Of a DNA stretch of 64,000 nt, positions 44,641-56,666 are shown one piece after another; within the stretch, counting starts at the first letter, position 1, and each line of letters begins with the position of its first letter. Source of the stretch: Sycobia sp. Sy_11 (lineage: Eukaryota; Arthropoda; Insecta; Hymenoptera; Epichrysomallidae). The notes beneath the pieces are model-generated. The model searched no databases, had not been told where the DNA came from, and saw nothing but the letters and a program-made list of their open reading frames with translations. The stretch spans positions 3,973,001 through 4,037,000 of the forward strand of contig JACCIC010000027.1 of NCBI GenBank assembly GCA_018907035.1, given 5' to 3'. Both the position numbers and the translations under genes were made by a program.

Positions 44641-46274
44641 TAGTAAGAAGTTTTATTTCTATTCTACGGGGGTGAACATAAACGAGGATAGTGTGACTGT
44701 CATTATTTTATGGTATTTCTATAAATGGATTCTTCTAAAATATATTTATATAATTGCATAATAGATCAACTGCGAGATTTAATACAAGGTCAGCACGATT
44801 TTAAGTAGATGGCAGCTTCTGGCGAGCGTGAAATGAAATCGGAACCGTTCCTACATTTTCTGAAGATACAATCAAAGATGCAAACCAAAGTTTCTGCTAC
44901 ACTTTTTCTCAAAATAGTGCAATAGGATGTCGAAAAACGATTTATCACGATCCATTTTTTACTGATCAAAAACTTAATGTTTACACAAATGATGTCGGCT
45001 GTTAATTGAATTTTATCGGTAAATGATAAAACTAAAATAAGTACTATATCCGATACATCTGACTTTTCGTACTACTTATATCGCCATCTAAACGTGAAGG
45101 TCTGAAACGAAGTTCGCGTTCTAATACATAGTATAATAATAAAAATATGTTAGATCGTTAATTTGTAAAAATTGTTTGACATGATATTATGGAATATTTC
45201 GAATCAATTTACAAAATTTGTCAACTAATTATCAGTAAGTACGTAATAATCAAAGAATTATGTTAATCAATAATTGGATATTTAAGTAAGATGATTTTGA
45301 TTTTTATAAAATAAAAGAACAAGAATGTTTGGAAGCAATATTTACGAAAATGATAATAAAAGATGGGATAAAAAGTTTGAAGATAATAATACTGTTGCAA
45401 GCAATGCAAGACGCAATATAAATAGGCGGCCCGACCTTGCGAAGTTCGAAAAAGTTAAATCAGGCGAGCAGTGAAAAGCGGGAGGCGAGGATGCCTTTTG
45501 TACATTAAAGAAAGAAAACGTAATTAGTCAAAAAATGCAGGTACTGATGTCACACGCACAGGCATCGGAATTTTGCGTATTCAAGAGATCACGTTGAAAT
45601 CTAATTATAAAGTTTATTTTATTGTCCATATATGCTTCGTTATCTCCGCCGCAGTTATCTCTCACCTTTTATCGCTAAAGTAGTACCCAGCAACGATTAA
45701 CGCGAATGACAGGGTCCTGGCCATTGATCGTGAACTGCATAAAGCTTCTCATCCCAGCAGTCGCCACCGCTGTTGTAAGGACGGTTCGTGTTATACATAA
45801 ACCAGCTAACGAAATGCGGACGTAGAATGTGAGTATCTAGATACGAGGAATTAGTGCAGCAGGAATGCTGCCAACGAGCGCAAGTGCAGTGTCAGAATAG
45901 TAATACATGAACGAATAGATTCTCTTGCTGAAGCAGACGCCACTAATACTATAGGTGTTTGTATTAGCCTGCTATACGAACTCTTTATATAAAGTAATAA
46001 AAATATTGGAGATAAAGTGAAAGCTGTGGAAATTTTTCAAATGCAGTTGAACTACAGAATTGAACAAGAAGTTAACTGTATCAAATAATGATGATAGATC
46101 AGCACTTTATTTATGAGAAGAACCAAAAAGTTTCAAAAACCAGTCGGAGACAAACAAAATTATTTTAGATCTGCTCCTGCTGAGTCGATGGAAAATTCTA
46201 GCATTTTTATAAATCTCAGAGGCAATAAAGACCAAGAAGAATTACTATGGAAGTCAGTATTTAAAAGAAAGCTA
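44641..46274. other. Non-coding DNA
   Basis: AT-rich, then a moderately GC-rich stretch at about 45410-45830 with a TATA-like AATATAAATAGGCGG at 45418. The complement around 45700-45830 gives an open but unrecognised peptide (NTNRPYNSGGDCWDEKLYAV). I cannot name it. No transposon protein. Confidence 0.4.
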
Positions 46275-47560
46275 TCAGGTATGTGAATAAGTCTTTCCCG
46301 TTTTTTTTCAAATTTTGAGCCTTTATTGTGAAAAAATGGTTACAAATGAATTATTCAAAGTATTGGCCATCGCTAGCTACAACTTTTTCCCATCTTTCTG
46401 GCAACATACGAATCCCGTTGCGAAAAAATTCGACCGGTTTGGCCTCTATCCAGTCATCCACCCATTTTTTGGCTTCCTCGTAGGAATGGAAGTGCTGGTC
46501 AGCCAGGCCATGCGTCATCGATCTGAAGAGATGGTAATCAGACGGAGCAACTTCTGGACTATACGGCGGGTGGGGTAGGACTTCCCATTTGAGCGTTTCT
46601 AAGTATGTTTTCACCGGCGGTGCAACATGTGGGCGAGCATTGTCATGTTGCAAAATAACTTTGTCGTGCCTGTCGGAGTATTGTGGCCGTTTTTCTCGCA
46701 GTGCGCGGCTCAAACGCATCAATTGTCGTCGATAGACCTCGCCTGTTATCCTTTCATTCGGTTTCAGAAGCTCATAGTAAACCACACCTAGCTGGTCCCA
46801 CCATATACAGAGCATGAGCTTGGTGCCATGAATATTTGGCTTGGCCGTCGATGATGATGCATGGCCGGGTAGTCCCCATGATTTTCTTCGCTTCGGATTA
46901 TCGTAACGTATCCACTTTTCATCGCCAGTCACGATACGATGCAGAAAACCCTTTCTTTTATGTCGCTGAAGCAGCTGTTCGCAAGTGAAGAAACGCCGTT
47001 CGACGTCTCTCAGCTTCAGTTCGTACGGCACCCAATTTCCTTGCTTTTGGATCATTCCCATGGCTTTCAAACGCTTGGAAATGGTTGTTCGGTCAACTCC
47101 CAATGCTTCAGCAAGTTCTTCTTGCGTTTGACAAGAATCTTCATCAAGCAAAGTCGCCAATTCTCGATCTTCAAAGATCTGCGGCCGCCCGGAACGCTCC
47201 TTGTCTTCCACGTCGAAATCACCGCTTTTGAAGCGTCGAAACCATCCGCGAACACTTGAATCATCGACACAACCTTCTCCATAAGCCTCCTGAAGCAATC
47301 GATGCGTCTCGGCAGCAGATTTCTTCAAATTGAACCAATAAAGTGAAACTTCCCACAAATGACGTCGACTCGGCTCAAATTTCGACATTTTCACGATATC
47401 AAAAATTTATGATGCGAAAAAATTTTAACTAATGTGTTAGTATGGAATTGTTGACATATGAATAAGCTTTGATTATGACATATGTAACCATTGAATACTC
47501 GCACAGTATTGGTGGCGCCATCTCTTACAAAAAACGGGAAAGACTTATTCACACTCCTAA
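46275..47560 (-). mobile_element. mariner element, copy 2, intact
   Basis: 1286 bp with TA duplications at 46273-46274 and 47561-47562. The ends are TCAGGTATGTGAATAAGTC (left) and the complement TTAGGAGTGTGAATAAGTC (right), each followed by TTTCCCGTTTTTT. The transposase frame is undamaged. Near identity to copy 1, 10.5 kb away on the same strand, suggests both are young. Confidence 0.95.
46351..47388 (-). CDS. mariner transposase, intact, D,D34D
   Basis: 345 residues, the canonical mariner length. Start ATG 47388 (MSKFEPSRRHLWEV); an upstream in-frame GTG at 47394 is not a needed start. Stop TAA at 46351. It cuts and pastes its own element at TA sites, acting in the nucleus on the inverted repeats. 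Visible parts: N-terminal helix-turn-helix to about residue 110 (SVRGWFRRFKSGDFDVEDKE), the linker WVPYEL at 120-124, then catalytic Asp156 (VTGDEKW), Asp249 (QHDNARPHV) and Asp284 (APSDYHLF). Exactly 34 residues lie between the second and third. The usual YSPD reads YSPE at 276-279, which is not catalytic. No frameshift or stop. A promoter is not recognisable beyond the inverted-repeat region. Confidence 0.95.
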   Translation of the reverse strand: MSKFEPSRRHLWEVSLYWFNLKKSAAETHRLLQEAYGEGCVDDSSVRGWFRRFKSGDFDVEDKERSGRPQIFEDRELATLLDEDSCQTQEELAEALGVDRTTISKRLKAMGMIQKQGNWVPYELKLRDVERRFFTCEQLLQRHKRKGFLHRIVTGDEKWIRYDNPKRRKSWGLPGHASSSTAKPNIHGTKLMLCIWWDQLGVVYYELLKPNERITGEVYRRQLMRLSRALREKRPQYSDRHDKVILQHDNARPHVAPPVKTYLETLKWEVLPHPPYSPEVAPSDYHLFRSMTHGLADQHFHSYEEAKKWVDDWIEAKPVEFFRNGIRMLPERWEKVVASDGQYFE

Positions 47561-47562
47561 TA

Positions 47563-48234
47563 GATAGTTATAGTAATTTTAACATGTTATGAAAGGTGCC
47601 ATAAAGTTATTTTGTTTAGATAATGGATGTTTAGATGATGGTCTATATTTTATGAAAGAAACAGATAATCAGTTATATATAATACATGCACAAAGAGTAT
47701 TTTTCTTTTTCAGCGCATAGATGTAGTAGAAATTTACATAAAAAGAATATGTATTTATAGAAAGAGTAATTTGCGTTATTTGCAGTATATATATTAGATG
47801 TAAAAATTTCCTGCGTTTTTCCAAAATGTGAGGTTTTTATAAATATTAATATAATATTAAATAGTAATCAAATGAAGCTATGCCTAGACTGTAATGCGAT
47901 TGATTGTGGTAGTTTTTACTGTAATATTCACTTCATACGAATCAATTCGGTTCGAAATAATGCTCCGTTGGTAGATTGATCACTCGGAAGCAGTTCGTAA
48001 TATAAGACACACTTTTGATCCCACCATATGCAGAGCATCGCTGCCAATACATAACACTACTGTGATGAAATTGAAATGTCAATTTCCAATATAAATCTCC
48101 CGGATTTTTCCAACCAGTAACATTTTTCTGGTACTGTTTATGACATCTGTTATTGATCAGAAAAGTTCCATGAAATTTTATTTCCGGAATGTTTGTTTTG
48201 TTTTGTTTCCGGAATTCAAAGGGTATTTACGAGT
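47563..48234. other. Spacer with a mariner fragment on the minus strand
   Basis: 47563-47940 holds nothing recognisable. About 47950-48045, minus strand, reads AAMLCIWWDQKCVLYYELLP then SDQSTNGALFRTE. This is a short piece of the mariner catalytic core between the first and second Asp, from a family different from copies 1 and 2. The remainder to 48234 shows nothing. Confidence 0.6.
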
Positions 48235-49084
48235 CGTACAATGAGAGTTCAAAGCCGGCTGTGAAAACATTAAGAAGAATGTGGTGATAAGTCTGCCAAA
48301 AGTACTGATTGATAGTCATTACATCAAGCAGATTAAAGAACTTGTTCTTCAAAATCTTGAACTGACAATCAGAGACCTTCTCAATTATGAGGAAATTGCA
48401 TTTGGATGAGCTCAAATGATTGTGACTGTCATTTTGCATCTCAAATCAAGTTCTGATTCATACAAAAAACATTCCATTTTTTTGGGAAAAAGAGCGTCGC
48501 CTTAATATCTGCAAAAGAGACGATTTCGGACTATCAACCGTTCATTATTACGGGAGAACAAGCTGCGATCTATGCTTACGACTCTGCTAATATTCGACCA
48601 AAGGTGAGATATGACTGAAAAAACCCAACTCAAAGACGCTGAAAAATCAAGGAAATGTAAACATCTTTTATCGATTATCGTGGTGTAGTGTATTCTATTA
48701 TAAATTTTCTTGGACAAGTCAAACTGTTAACAAAAAATATTATCTCAGTGTTATCCGTCATTTGCATGAAGCTGTCCGCACAAAAGCTCGGAGCTATGAC
48801 AAAATAACACATGGTTTTTGTATCAAGATAATGAACCATTTCATACGGCACGTATCGTTCGTAAGCATTTCGTCAAAAAATCAATGCATATCGTTATGGA
48901 ACCTGCTTATTCGCCTGATTTCATTCCGTGTGAGTTCTGGTTCTTCAACAAACTCAAGAGAGCGTTCCGGAGACACAGTTTTGACTCGATAGAGACGTTA
49001 AAGATCTTATCGCTGCGCACTTGGAGACCATTTCCAAGGAGAAATTTGGCAAGTGCTATGATGACTGGAAAATTCATTGATTAA
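48235..49084 (+). pseudogene. Decayed mariner-type transposase, full span
   Basis: N-terminal helix-turn-helix text: YIKQIKELVLQNLELTIRDL then LNYEEIAFG (about 48320-48410). C-terminal catalytic half: FLYQDNEPFHTARIVRKHFV (second Asp, around 48812-48870), then MEPAYSPDFIPCEFWFFNKL. In the latter, Cys-Glu replaces the expected Ser/Cys-Asp at the third Asp, and SFDSIETLK follows. About five stops in the middle. It belongs to a different mariner subgroup from the copies at 35786 and 46275. Confidence 0.75.
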
Positions 49085-49214
49085 ATTTTTGATCAAAATT
49101 ATGAAATTTTGGTAACTAAATATACAGGAGAGCATAATAATTTAACAAAATATGTTTTATAATTTGTTAGCTTTCCCTAAAGCAGTCATGTTATTTTCTC
49201 TATCTAACAAGCTA
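49085..49214. other. Spacer
   Basis: Short, non-coding. Ends at TA preceding the next mariner. Confidence 0.5.
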
Positions 49215-50294
49215 TGAGGGTGGATTGATAAGTTTCCGGCTTGACCATGAAATGGCGCCAATAGGCCTAGCTTGAGGTGGTGTTCTATAGTGCTATCCTG
49301 AGATAGCTTGTAGCTATAATTTCAGTCCGATCGCCATGTTAGTTTAGTTTTGATAGCACGCTCAACAAGACGTCTCTGTGTTTCTCGGAAAAATGGAAAA
49401 GCTGGTAAATCGTGCGGTCATCAAATATTTTTATTTGAAGAGGTTGACGCTGAAGGAAATTAAAGAAGAGATAGACTCAATACTGGGGACATCCTCCCCA
49501 TCATATTTAAACGTTAAGCAGTGGGTTTCCGAGTTTAAAAAGGGTCGTGCGAGTACCTCTGATGAGCCTCGCGACGCTCCATTGAGGTCACAACTCCAGA
49601 TATGATCGAAAACATCTATCAAATAGTGCTGAAAGACCGCAGATTAAAAATGCGTAAGATAGCTGAGACCTGTAAGATGTCATATGAACGTGTACAAAAT
49701 ATTTTGCACCAACATTTGTACATGGAAAAGCTCTGTGCAAGATGGGTGCCACGTTTGCTAACAGTCGCCCAAAAATTAATTCGAAAGAACATCTCTACCG
49801 CCAATTTGGCGTTGTATAATCGTAATCCAAGCGTATTCGTAACCGTTGACGAAACTTGGGTCCACCACTATACTCCTGAAACCAAACAACAGTCTAAACA
49901 GTGGATTGGACCAGGGGAACCAAGTCCAATGAAGGCAAAAACAATTTTTTCGGTGAACAAGGTTATGGCTACTGTTTTTTTGAGATTCAAGAGGCATTAT
50001 ATAAATTGATTACCTTGAAAAGGGAAAAACCACTGGTCAATACTATGCAGACTTATTGCAACGTTTGAGCCACGAAGTGAAAATTAAACGACCTCATTTG
50101 GAGAAGAAAAAAATCTTGTTTCATCACGATAACGCAGCAGCGCACACGTCAATCTTTGCGAAGGCTAAAATCAACGATCTAAATTTTGCATTAATGTCGC
50201 ACCCTCGCTTCTCTCCAGACCTAGCCCCGAGTGACTATTATCTGTTTTCTAACCTTAAAAAATGTCAGGCCAAAAACTTATCAATCCACACTCG
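49215..50294 (+). mobile_element. mariner (mellifera/cecropia-type), C-terminally deleted
   Basis: Ends TGAGGGTGGATTGATAAGTT (left) and the complement CGAGTGTGGATTGATAAGTT (right). TA lies at 49213-49214 and 50295-50296. About 1080 bp, shorter than the usual 1.3 kb because coding sequence stops at SNLKKCQ just before the right repeat. Confidence 0.88.
49393..50260 (+). pseudogene. mariner transposase, frameshifted and C-terminally truncated
   Basis: ATG 49393 (MEKLVNRAVIKYFYLKRLTL). A frame break near 49600 moves reading to the frame of MIENIYQIVLKDRRLKMRKI (49602). First Asp in TVDETWVHHYTPETK. A stop and frame break near 50009. Second Asp in FHHDNAAAHTSIF and third in SPDLAPSDYYLFSNLKK. 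About the last 50 residues of the family are missing, removed in a deletion that joins the coding region to the right inverted repeat. Confidence 0.88.
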
Positions 50295-50588
50295 TAAATG
50301 TACAATAAATCCCTAGTAGTAAAATCTGTAGCACATTCATCTTGCATCAGATTTGCGTTAGACTTGTGACAGAATTGAATAAAAAGTATTAGTGTAAAGC
50401 AATTGCAGAAGCACACTTATGTCAGACTTTCAGTATATATGCAGAATCATCTATGAAAAATTAAAATATTAAATTCATACATATTACTCATATTTATATG
50501 ATTCATGTATTGAATATTTATAAATAATGTAAAGTATGAAACGTGAAAATACTAATTTATTAAATAAAAATATATTCAAACAAAATCA
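50295..50588. other. AT-rich spacer
   Basis: Nothing recognised. Confidence 0.5.
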
Positions 50589-50775
50589 TAGCGCCAAGTG
50601 ATTACCACCTGTACCTGTTCATGTCGAATGTTCTTGGTGATGTAAAGTTAGACTTAAAAGAAGCCAAAACAAAACGGCGCATATTTGAAGTAAATTCCAC
50701 CAATTTAACACTTTTTATAAAGCATTGAACGAAGAGAAAAAAGCGGAAGGGAGGTATTTGATAACCTAATATTAT
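50589..50775 (+). mobile_element. mariner 3'-end remnant
   Basis: GCGCCAAGTGATTACCACCTG at the start encodes APSDYHLYLF (third catalytic Asp region). The coding sequence then jumps, after an internal deletion, to the 3' end. CACTTTTTATAAAGCATTGA and GCGGAAGGGAGGTATTTGAT are shared with 28605-29085 and 31926-32510. It is the third fragment of one family. Confidence 0.75.
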
Positions 50776-50823
50776 TTATTTTTAGAAAAGTGAAAAGCGA
50801 GTTTTTCGCACTTGGCATGTCGT

Positions 50824-51085
50824 TCAAAAAGTCCCGAAACTAACAACGAAAACAACATTTTTTTCAAAATGTTTCAAACTCCTTTTAGAGTAATATAATC
50901 GTTCAATTTTTCCATTGTTTTCATGGACTTTCGTGAACAATTTTTTTCGTTTTGCTGCGATCTCTTCCTTCAAACATACCAACAAGTCAATATAATAATC
51001 ACTGTTCATCCATTTACCTTTTTTCAGGTAGTCAATGAAAATCACACCATGTGTATCCCAAGAAACAGACGTTATGACTTTGCCA
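50824..51085 (-). pseudogene. mariner transposase fragment (different subgroup)
   Basis: Minus strand: SVSWDTHGVIFIDYLKKGKW then MNSDYYIDLLVCLKEEIAAK and SFGTF with stop. This matches the segment between the first and second catalytic Asp in several mariner groups. The catalytic HDN block is absent; sequence is lost right after RKKLFTKVHENN. Confidence 0.7.
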
Positions 51086-51092
51086 CATTCAC

Positions 51093-51616
51093 AAGTACTT
51101 ATATTTACATTTATTTCTAAGTGGTAATAATCACAATAATAATGTTATGATGAGTCGAAATGGGGAAGTAATCATTGGGTTTTCGTATATAATAATCTCT
51201 TATAGCTATCGCATACTGTAATTGTAAATAAAATTGTTTGCCTTGAAATAGAAAGAATCTATTAGAACTTACTATAAATGTACTACAAAATTTACCTTTG
51301 TACAACAAAAAGTTACATTCCTCCAAACAAAAAAAAAATGATGAACCGATTTAAGGCAAAATTAATTGATTTAACCGGTTAATGGATTAATGTAGTAACG
51401 AATTGTTCATTGCTATTTCAAATTATTCTACATTTGATGTAGTGTTAAAGGGTGTAGATTTCTTATTGTTCAATGGTTTATAGTAAGAATAGAAAACAAA
51501 AGAAAATTCATTTATAAATTTTAGCTAGTAATAGAAAAATTTTTTAAGCCATTAACAAACAAAAATGCGCGTAGGTTATTTGCCTTCCTAGATCATAGTT
51601 TCACTTTAACAAAATG
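51093..51616 (+). repeat. Dispersed repeat, copy A
   Basis: Aligns through most of its length with 61299-61735 in the same orientation. Shared landmarks in order are AAGTACTTATATTTA, CACAATAATAATGTTAT, ATATAATAATCTCTTAT, GTACTACAAAA, AATGAACCGATTT, GGATTAATGTA, TTATTCTACATTTG and CTAGATCATAGTTTCACTTT. Non-coding and AT-rich. It is not obviously an LTR, since the ends are not TG...CA. Copy A has about 90 bp that copy B lacks near 51480-51580. Confidence 0.85.
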
Positions 51617-54099
51617 TATTAATAGAGCTAGAGGTAATCCAATTTCATTACTGGTTTTTCTTGAAGATTGATAAAAGGGGGAAATATCAAAAGAAGGAAA
51701 TTGAGGAAGAGAGCGAGGGAGCAAGGGGACGTAGATAAGAGAATAGAAAGAGAGGGGATACACGAGCGAGGAAGAAAAAGCTGGAGCAGAAGAACGGTGA
51801 GAAGAAAGACGTGAAAGAAAAAACGAAAGAAGAGAGAGAAGAAGGACGACAGCGCCCGCCGGACAGAGCCGTGATCGGGCCGCGCAGAGTGCGATAATCG
51901 CGCGAGATCCGCGATTATTAATGTACGGTGTATCAATTTAAGTTACTTATTTCCATGCAGTTTTTCTTTTTTTAGTATACAATTCAAGATTTATCAAGTA
52001 AATTATGCAGTCGTGAATAAAAAGGGAATGGATTAGGCACTACATTACCACAATCTTGTAAGTTAAAACAGTCACGCACAAAAAAAGGTTTACTAATACT
52101 TAAATATCCTGTTAATAGTTTAAAACTATTTTCTTTGGCCAAGTTTATAACTTAATTCTTTATTTATTTAATATACTATTAAAGTATGACGATCAAATAA
52201 TGAAATATTAAAGAAAAAAAATGCCTTTTTTAAATTTCGATTGAGTTTCGAATGCAATAATCAAGTGGAAATGACTCTCGGTGTTCGTGTACTATATCGT
52301 GATGAAATAATATTTCTTTTGAATTTTTCCTATTATATGAATATAACAAGAAATCGACATTGTATGCATACTATAGGATTTATAAATCTTCCTTTCATAC
52401 AAACCCAAATGTTTTTTGTTTGATATTAATATTATACGTTTTACAAAAAAGAAAACAATTATTAACGGAATTATGGTATAACCTGGCACTTAAATCAATC
52501 CAGTAAATAGTAGTCAAAATCGGTAGTCAAAATGTTAAATTCCAGATTGGTATTTCCTGTAAATGAAAACAATCTTATGAATTTTGTCTTATCTTAAATT
52601 TTTTAAGGGGTTCTGAGTAAATTAAGTTCGATTTAATTAGAGTTTATTATTTTATTAAATCGTAGTTCGTAGGTTTTTTGTGAGCAGATGTCCCTAAATA
52701 TTAATAGTAAAAAAAAATTCACTCTTATGATAGTATTAGATAAATAAATGTATGTAAGAAGATATCAACTTGAGCTATTGATCAGTCAACTAAAAATATA
52801 GTTTCCATATTTGATGTAAATTTAAATAAAATATTAAATTATTATTATTTCATTTAAATAAATAATTTTAAAATTCAAACTACTTCTCAATTTTTTATTA
52901 AAGGCATGGCCTAACCTAAAAATTTACGAATGAATGTGTGATTTTAAACCGCTTCATAAGGTCTTATTTAAATTTAGTTCAAGAACGGAACTGCATTTCA
53001 TGTGCTAATAATTAAACTCAAATTTGGAGTATGCGGTTTAAAGAGTATTGTTGTAGAGGAATGCTAATCGTCATCTCCGACGTTTAAGACAAACTTGATT
53101 GCTTTCATGTGGATTTCTTTCTTTTTTCATATATTAAAATTTGTCCATAATAATTGACGTCGCACACAAATCTTTTTGGTATAACAAATTAGATCTGTCC
53201 AAGAAACATTGTTGAAGGCCAAATTGGCAAGTTAGCTAGAAGACTATGGTACCATTTACAGCCACGTTCTCCGGTAGGTACGAGAATGATAACAAGCTGC
53301 AACGCAGTATTCAATTAACGAACACGATCCAAGTCGCCACCTCGATATAGTCATGTCGTTCCGTACCACCAACGATCGCTGACCGACCTGCCCACATAAG
53401 ACTTTATTACGCAAGTCTTCCCGTTGCGCGCGGCGAAATATTTGGAATTCCAGTAAGGTGAATTTGAAAATTTTTTATTTCAACGAGGTAATTGCTTTGA
53501 TAATTCGGCGACAGCCTCCCCTTTTGCAACGTACGAAGCAAGAGACAGGCCTGAGACAATGGAACCCCGAACTGATTCTTCCGGTTTGAAGTTTATTATT
53601 ATTTATTATTGATTATATTTTATGAATGTAATCATCTATTTATTTAATTTATTGATAATTTGTAACACATCAAGTATATATGGCTATATATTTTTCTTGC
53701 ACCCATCGGATAAACCCGATTGTTTGCCATCCACCTCGCGTTGTTTTTCCCTTTCCAAGAAAATGAATGAATAATTAAATCGGAAAGTTTAATGATTGGG
53801 CGAGAACTTGCAGAATTGACTGAACAGAATAATTTACTTGAATACTCTAGTCGTAATAGCATCGACTTTATTGCAAAGCTGGTATTGTGGCTCTTGCTCG
53901 ATTCATTTTTTTCCACTTGATCCCTTCTAGAGGTAGCAAGGCTAAGGTAATCGTCATATTATATAAAGATTTGATTATAGGTATATTAAATGTGAATTTA
54001 TTGTTTCAACGAATGCGCTGGCACGCGATTCGGGCCCAATACTCATTTATCCTTCATACGCGTATACCATCATTTTCGCTCGCCAGCCCGCCTCAGTTT
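51617..54099. other. Non-coding DNA with a purine-rich tract and hairpin
   Basis: 51660-51850 is purine-rich (GA) on the plus strand. A perfect inverted repeat, ATAATCGCG (51894-51902) with CGCGATTAT (51910-51918), follows. 53160-53480 is GC-richer. Nothing coding was recognised. The gypsy element begins near 54100. Confidence 0.5.
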
Positions 54100-56165
54100 G
54101 ATGTTTCCGGACGCCAAAGTAGATCGCGTTCGGAATGGGGTCACCGTACCGAAGAAAGACCAGACGAAGCTGAAACTCTTAGAAGTGACCATGGCATCGG
54201 TGAAGAGCGATACGAGTAACGCATCTTTGGAGCCGATTATGGACCAGTATGATGAGGCCTGAGAGATGTACGGTCGAATTCGTCGACTGGACTAGGACCA
54301 TCTGTAGACTGTCTTGGGGACGTTAGGTGCGAGTACGCATGGTGACTGTCATACGTTAAGGAAAATTCTCTTGAGGGCGGAATTTGGAAATCAAGATGCA
54401 TCCTTAAATGTGACGTGGACGACGGAGGATGAAGAAGATTATCTCGTTGAGAACCATCGCCGGGGTACCGGACGCGGGTGAGGACGCCCAGTGATCACCC
54501 TGGATCAGATTGATATCCCGGGGCCAGCGATCCCCCCGACAACGGTGGGGGCAAATCTGTTCGATAGCCTACGAGCATCGCCCCCTATTGTTGCGCAGTA
54601 GATCAGAGCCGTGACGCTCACGACAACGACCTGCACCACCTCCAGATCGATGTGTACCATGGCGGGGAATACGGTACCGGCACCAGAGGCCCAATCGATT
54701 ATGGACAGACCGGGAATAATTACGAACGCCAGCCTGGCAGACCGGTCTGGATCGTTGCGCCGCCTGGAAAACCAGAAACGAGTAGCGAATCTGCAGATGG
54801 ACCAGTTACTCCAAATGGCTATAGATCGGAACGAAGAAGAACAGCTACGACTGCAGAAGGAACCGGTTTCTGCGAGAGGGAACTGGTCTCCGCATCAGGG
54901 AGGATTTCAACGACGATGCAAACCTGGCGTCGGACGAGGATATAGACAAAGTCGGTCGGATGGAACATATGGTTGCGAGATATGGACCGACCGTCACGCG
55001 AGAACGCCGTCCAACTCAGCAGGCCGGAGGCATTAGCTAGGATTGAAACCTGTCCTGGAATGAAACCCAGTCAGTCAAACATCGCCCCCGTGTGCGTGTC
55101 TGTACACACTACGGACAGCACTATTCGGCCTGGATCCTAAAGAACTGGGACATTATGTTTCCGGGGACCGACCAAGAATATCCGAAGGAATACCTAGCGG
55201 ACTTTCAGTTGTATAGATATTCAGCTCGCCTAACAGAAAGTGAATTCATCAGGGCAATTCGCAGCACATTAAAGGAAGACAGGAAGTCGTAGTATCGACC
55301 CATCTGGACCGAGATAGCTGAGCGGCCTTTGAAGAGGCATTCTGGCTTAGACTGTTCAACCAGTTGGAAGAAAAACCTGCGGAGAAAATTGTATTCAATA
55401 ACCAAAGACCACAGCGAGGCCGTCGCCACCTTCATCGCGAAGTTCAGACACGTCGTTTCGTACTTTCGGAGAACGCCGCCATTGAGTGAGCAGGTGATGG
55501 TCGCTGCTAACAACTTACGACTGGAGTATCAGGTATACATGATGGGAAAGACGTTCACCAACTTCACGGAATTAATACGTTACGGTCTCGAGATGGATTG
55601 TACTATGGGACTCCAAACCCGGTGGAGCGCATCGCCAGCGAAGGAGAAGATGAGACGCCGTAGCGTTGCTCCGATCTTCGTTAAGGTCAAAAGGACGATG
55701 GTCGTAGCTATCACGCAAAATGAATGGGACAGGAGAACCTATGAGCGGGGCGGAAGAAACCTAAAAAAGGAAGGGCGAACGTCAGACAGGTAGCGACCAT
55801 ACCTGGACAGTTAGAGACCCAGGCGCCGAAACCAACAACGACGAGGAAACCGGAGAAGCCGCAGAGCTACTTGGCAGCTAAAGATAACCCTCGTCCAATA
55901 TGTAACAGCAACGGTAAAGAAGTTGGGAATTCCGCGACAGTCGAATCGTGGCGGCGGGGAGGTATGGCTCTATGGTTCACGCTTCCGCTATAGAGCAGTG
56001 GTAAACCGGGCGTCGAATTATCCGAGTATCTCCTGCTATTGGTGTCAACAACACGGGCATTATGCCACCGACTGTTCAAGCAACCAGAGAAGCATGCTGT
56101 CACTGCAATCGTGCGGGCAACAGGGCGTGGCAATCCACTACTATCCTGACTGCGCTTCCATCTAG
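54100..56165 (+). pseudogene. Gypsy gag and nucleocapsid knuckle
   Basis: Pieces in shifting frames: TPKVDRVRNGVTVPKKDQTK at about 54115, ITLDQIDIPGPAIPPTTVGA at about 54490-54550, then 55092-55290 (RVCTHYGQHYSAWILKNWDI). 55329-55793 follows (KRHSGLDCSTSWKKNLRRKL ... VVSYFRRTPPLSEQVMVAAN), resembling the gypsy gag capsid. A CX2CX4HX4C knuckle, CYWCQQHGHYATDC, lies at about 56034-56075. Gag forms the particle. Broken in at least five places. Confidence 0.72.
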
Positions 56166-56666
56166 AAGACAGCGGAACGCAACAGTTTTGCAACTCCTCA
56201 TTCACCATCGGGTCGTATTTAATACCTATCGTGTCAGAATCGAAGGGTTACTTCATACATAAGAGGGTTGATGGATGACGAGGTCTCGAGTTAGTTAGTT
56301 GTTCGAGAAGAGAGCACTGGAGTCCGGTGTGGAGAGTAAGGGACCGGTGAAACTGAAGACTATTGGGTAGGTAAGATAGAGATCGGGGAGTCCCCGAGAG
56401 AGCGTCAGACCGAGGAAGCAAAGTGGTACGTGGAGGAGGGACCAGGTATTGTAAAGTCGCCGCACGCAAGGAGAGAGGCGTATAGAGTTCCCAACGCCGA
56501 GATGTCCGATGGGTACGCTCCCGGCCTGTCTGATACTGGAACCACCCGAGAGTAAAGCTTAGGGGGGGAGTGGAGTGGCAGTAAAGTTACAGCGAGGACT
56601 AGAATCTGCGAAGTCCCAGGACCTGGAAAGGCGAAACCGGTTGAGGAGACCGATCCGGACCAAGGG

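Noticed and set aside
44435..44761. 108-codon open frame rich in Tyr, Phe, Ile
   Set aside because: It covers the (TTTTA)n tail of the Penelope terminus; the composition reflects the repeat.
46939..47259. Plus-strand 106-codon open frame inside mariner
   Set aside because: It is the shadow of the minus-strand transposase; the same shadow appears in the sister copy at 36451-36771.
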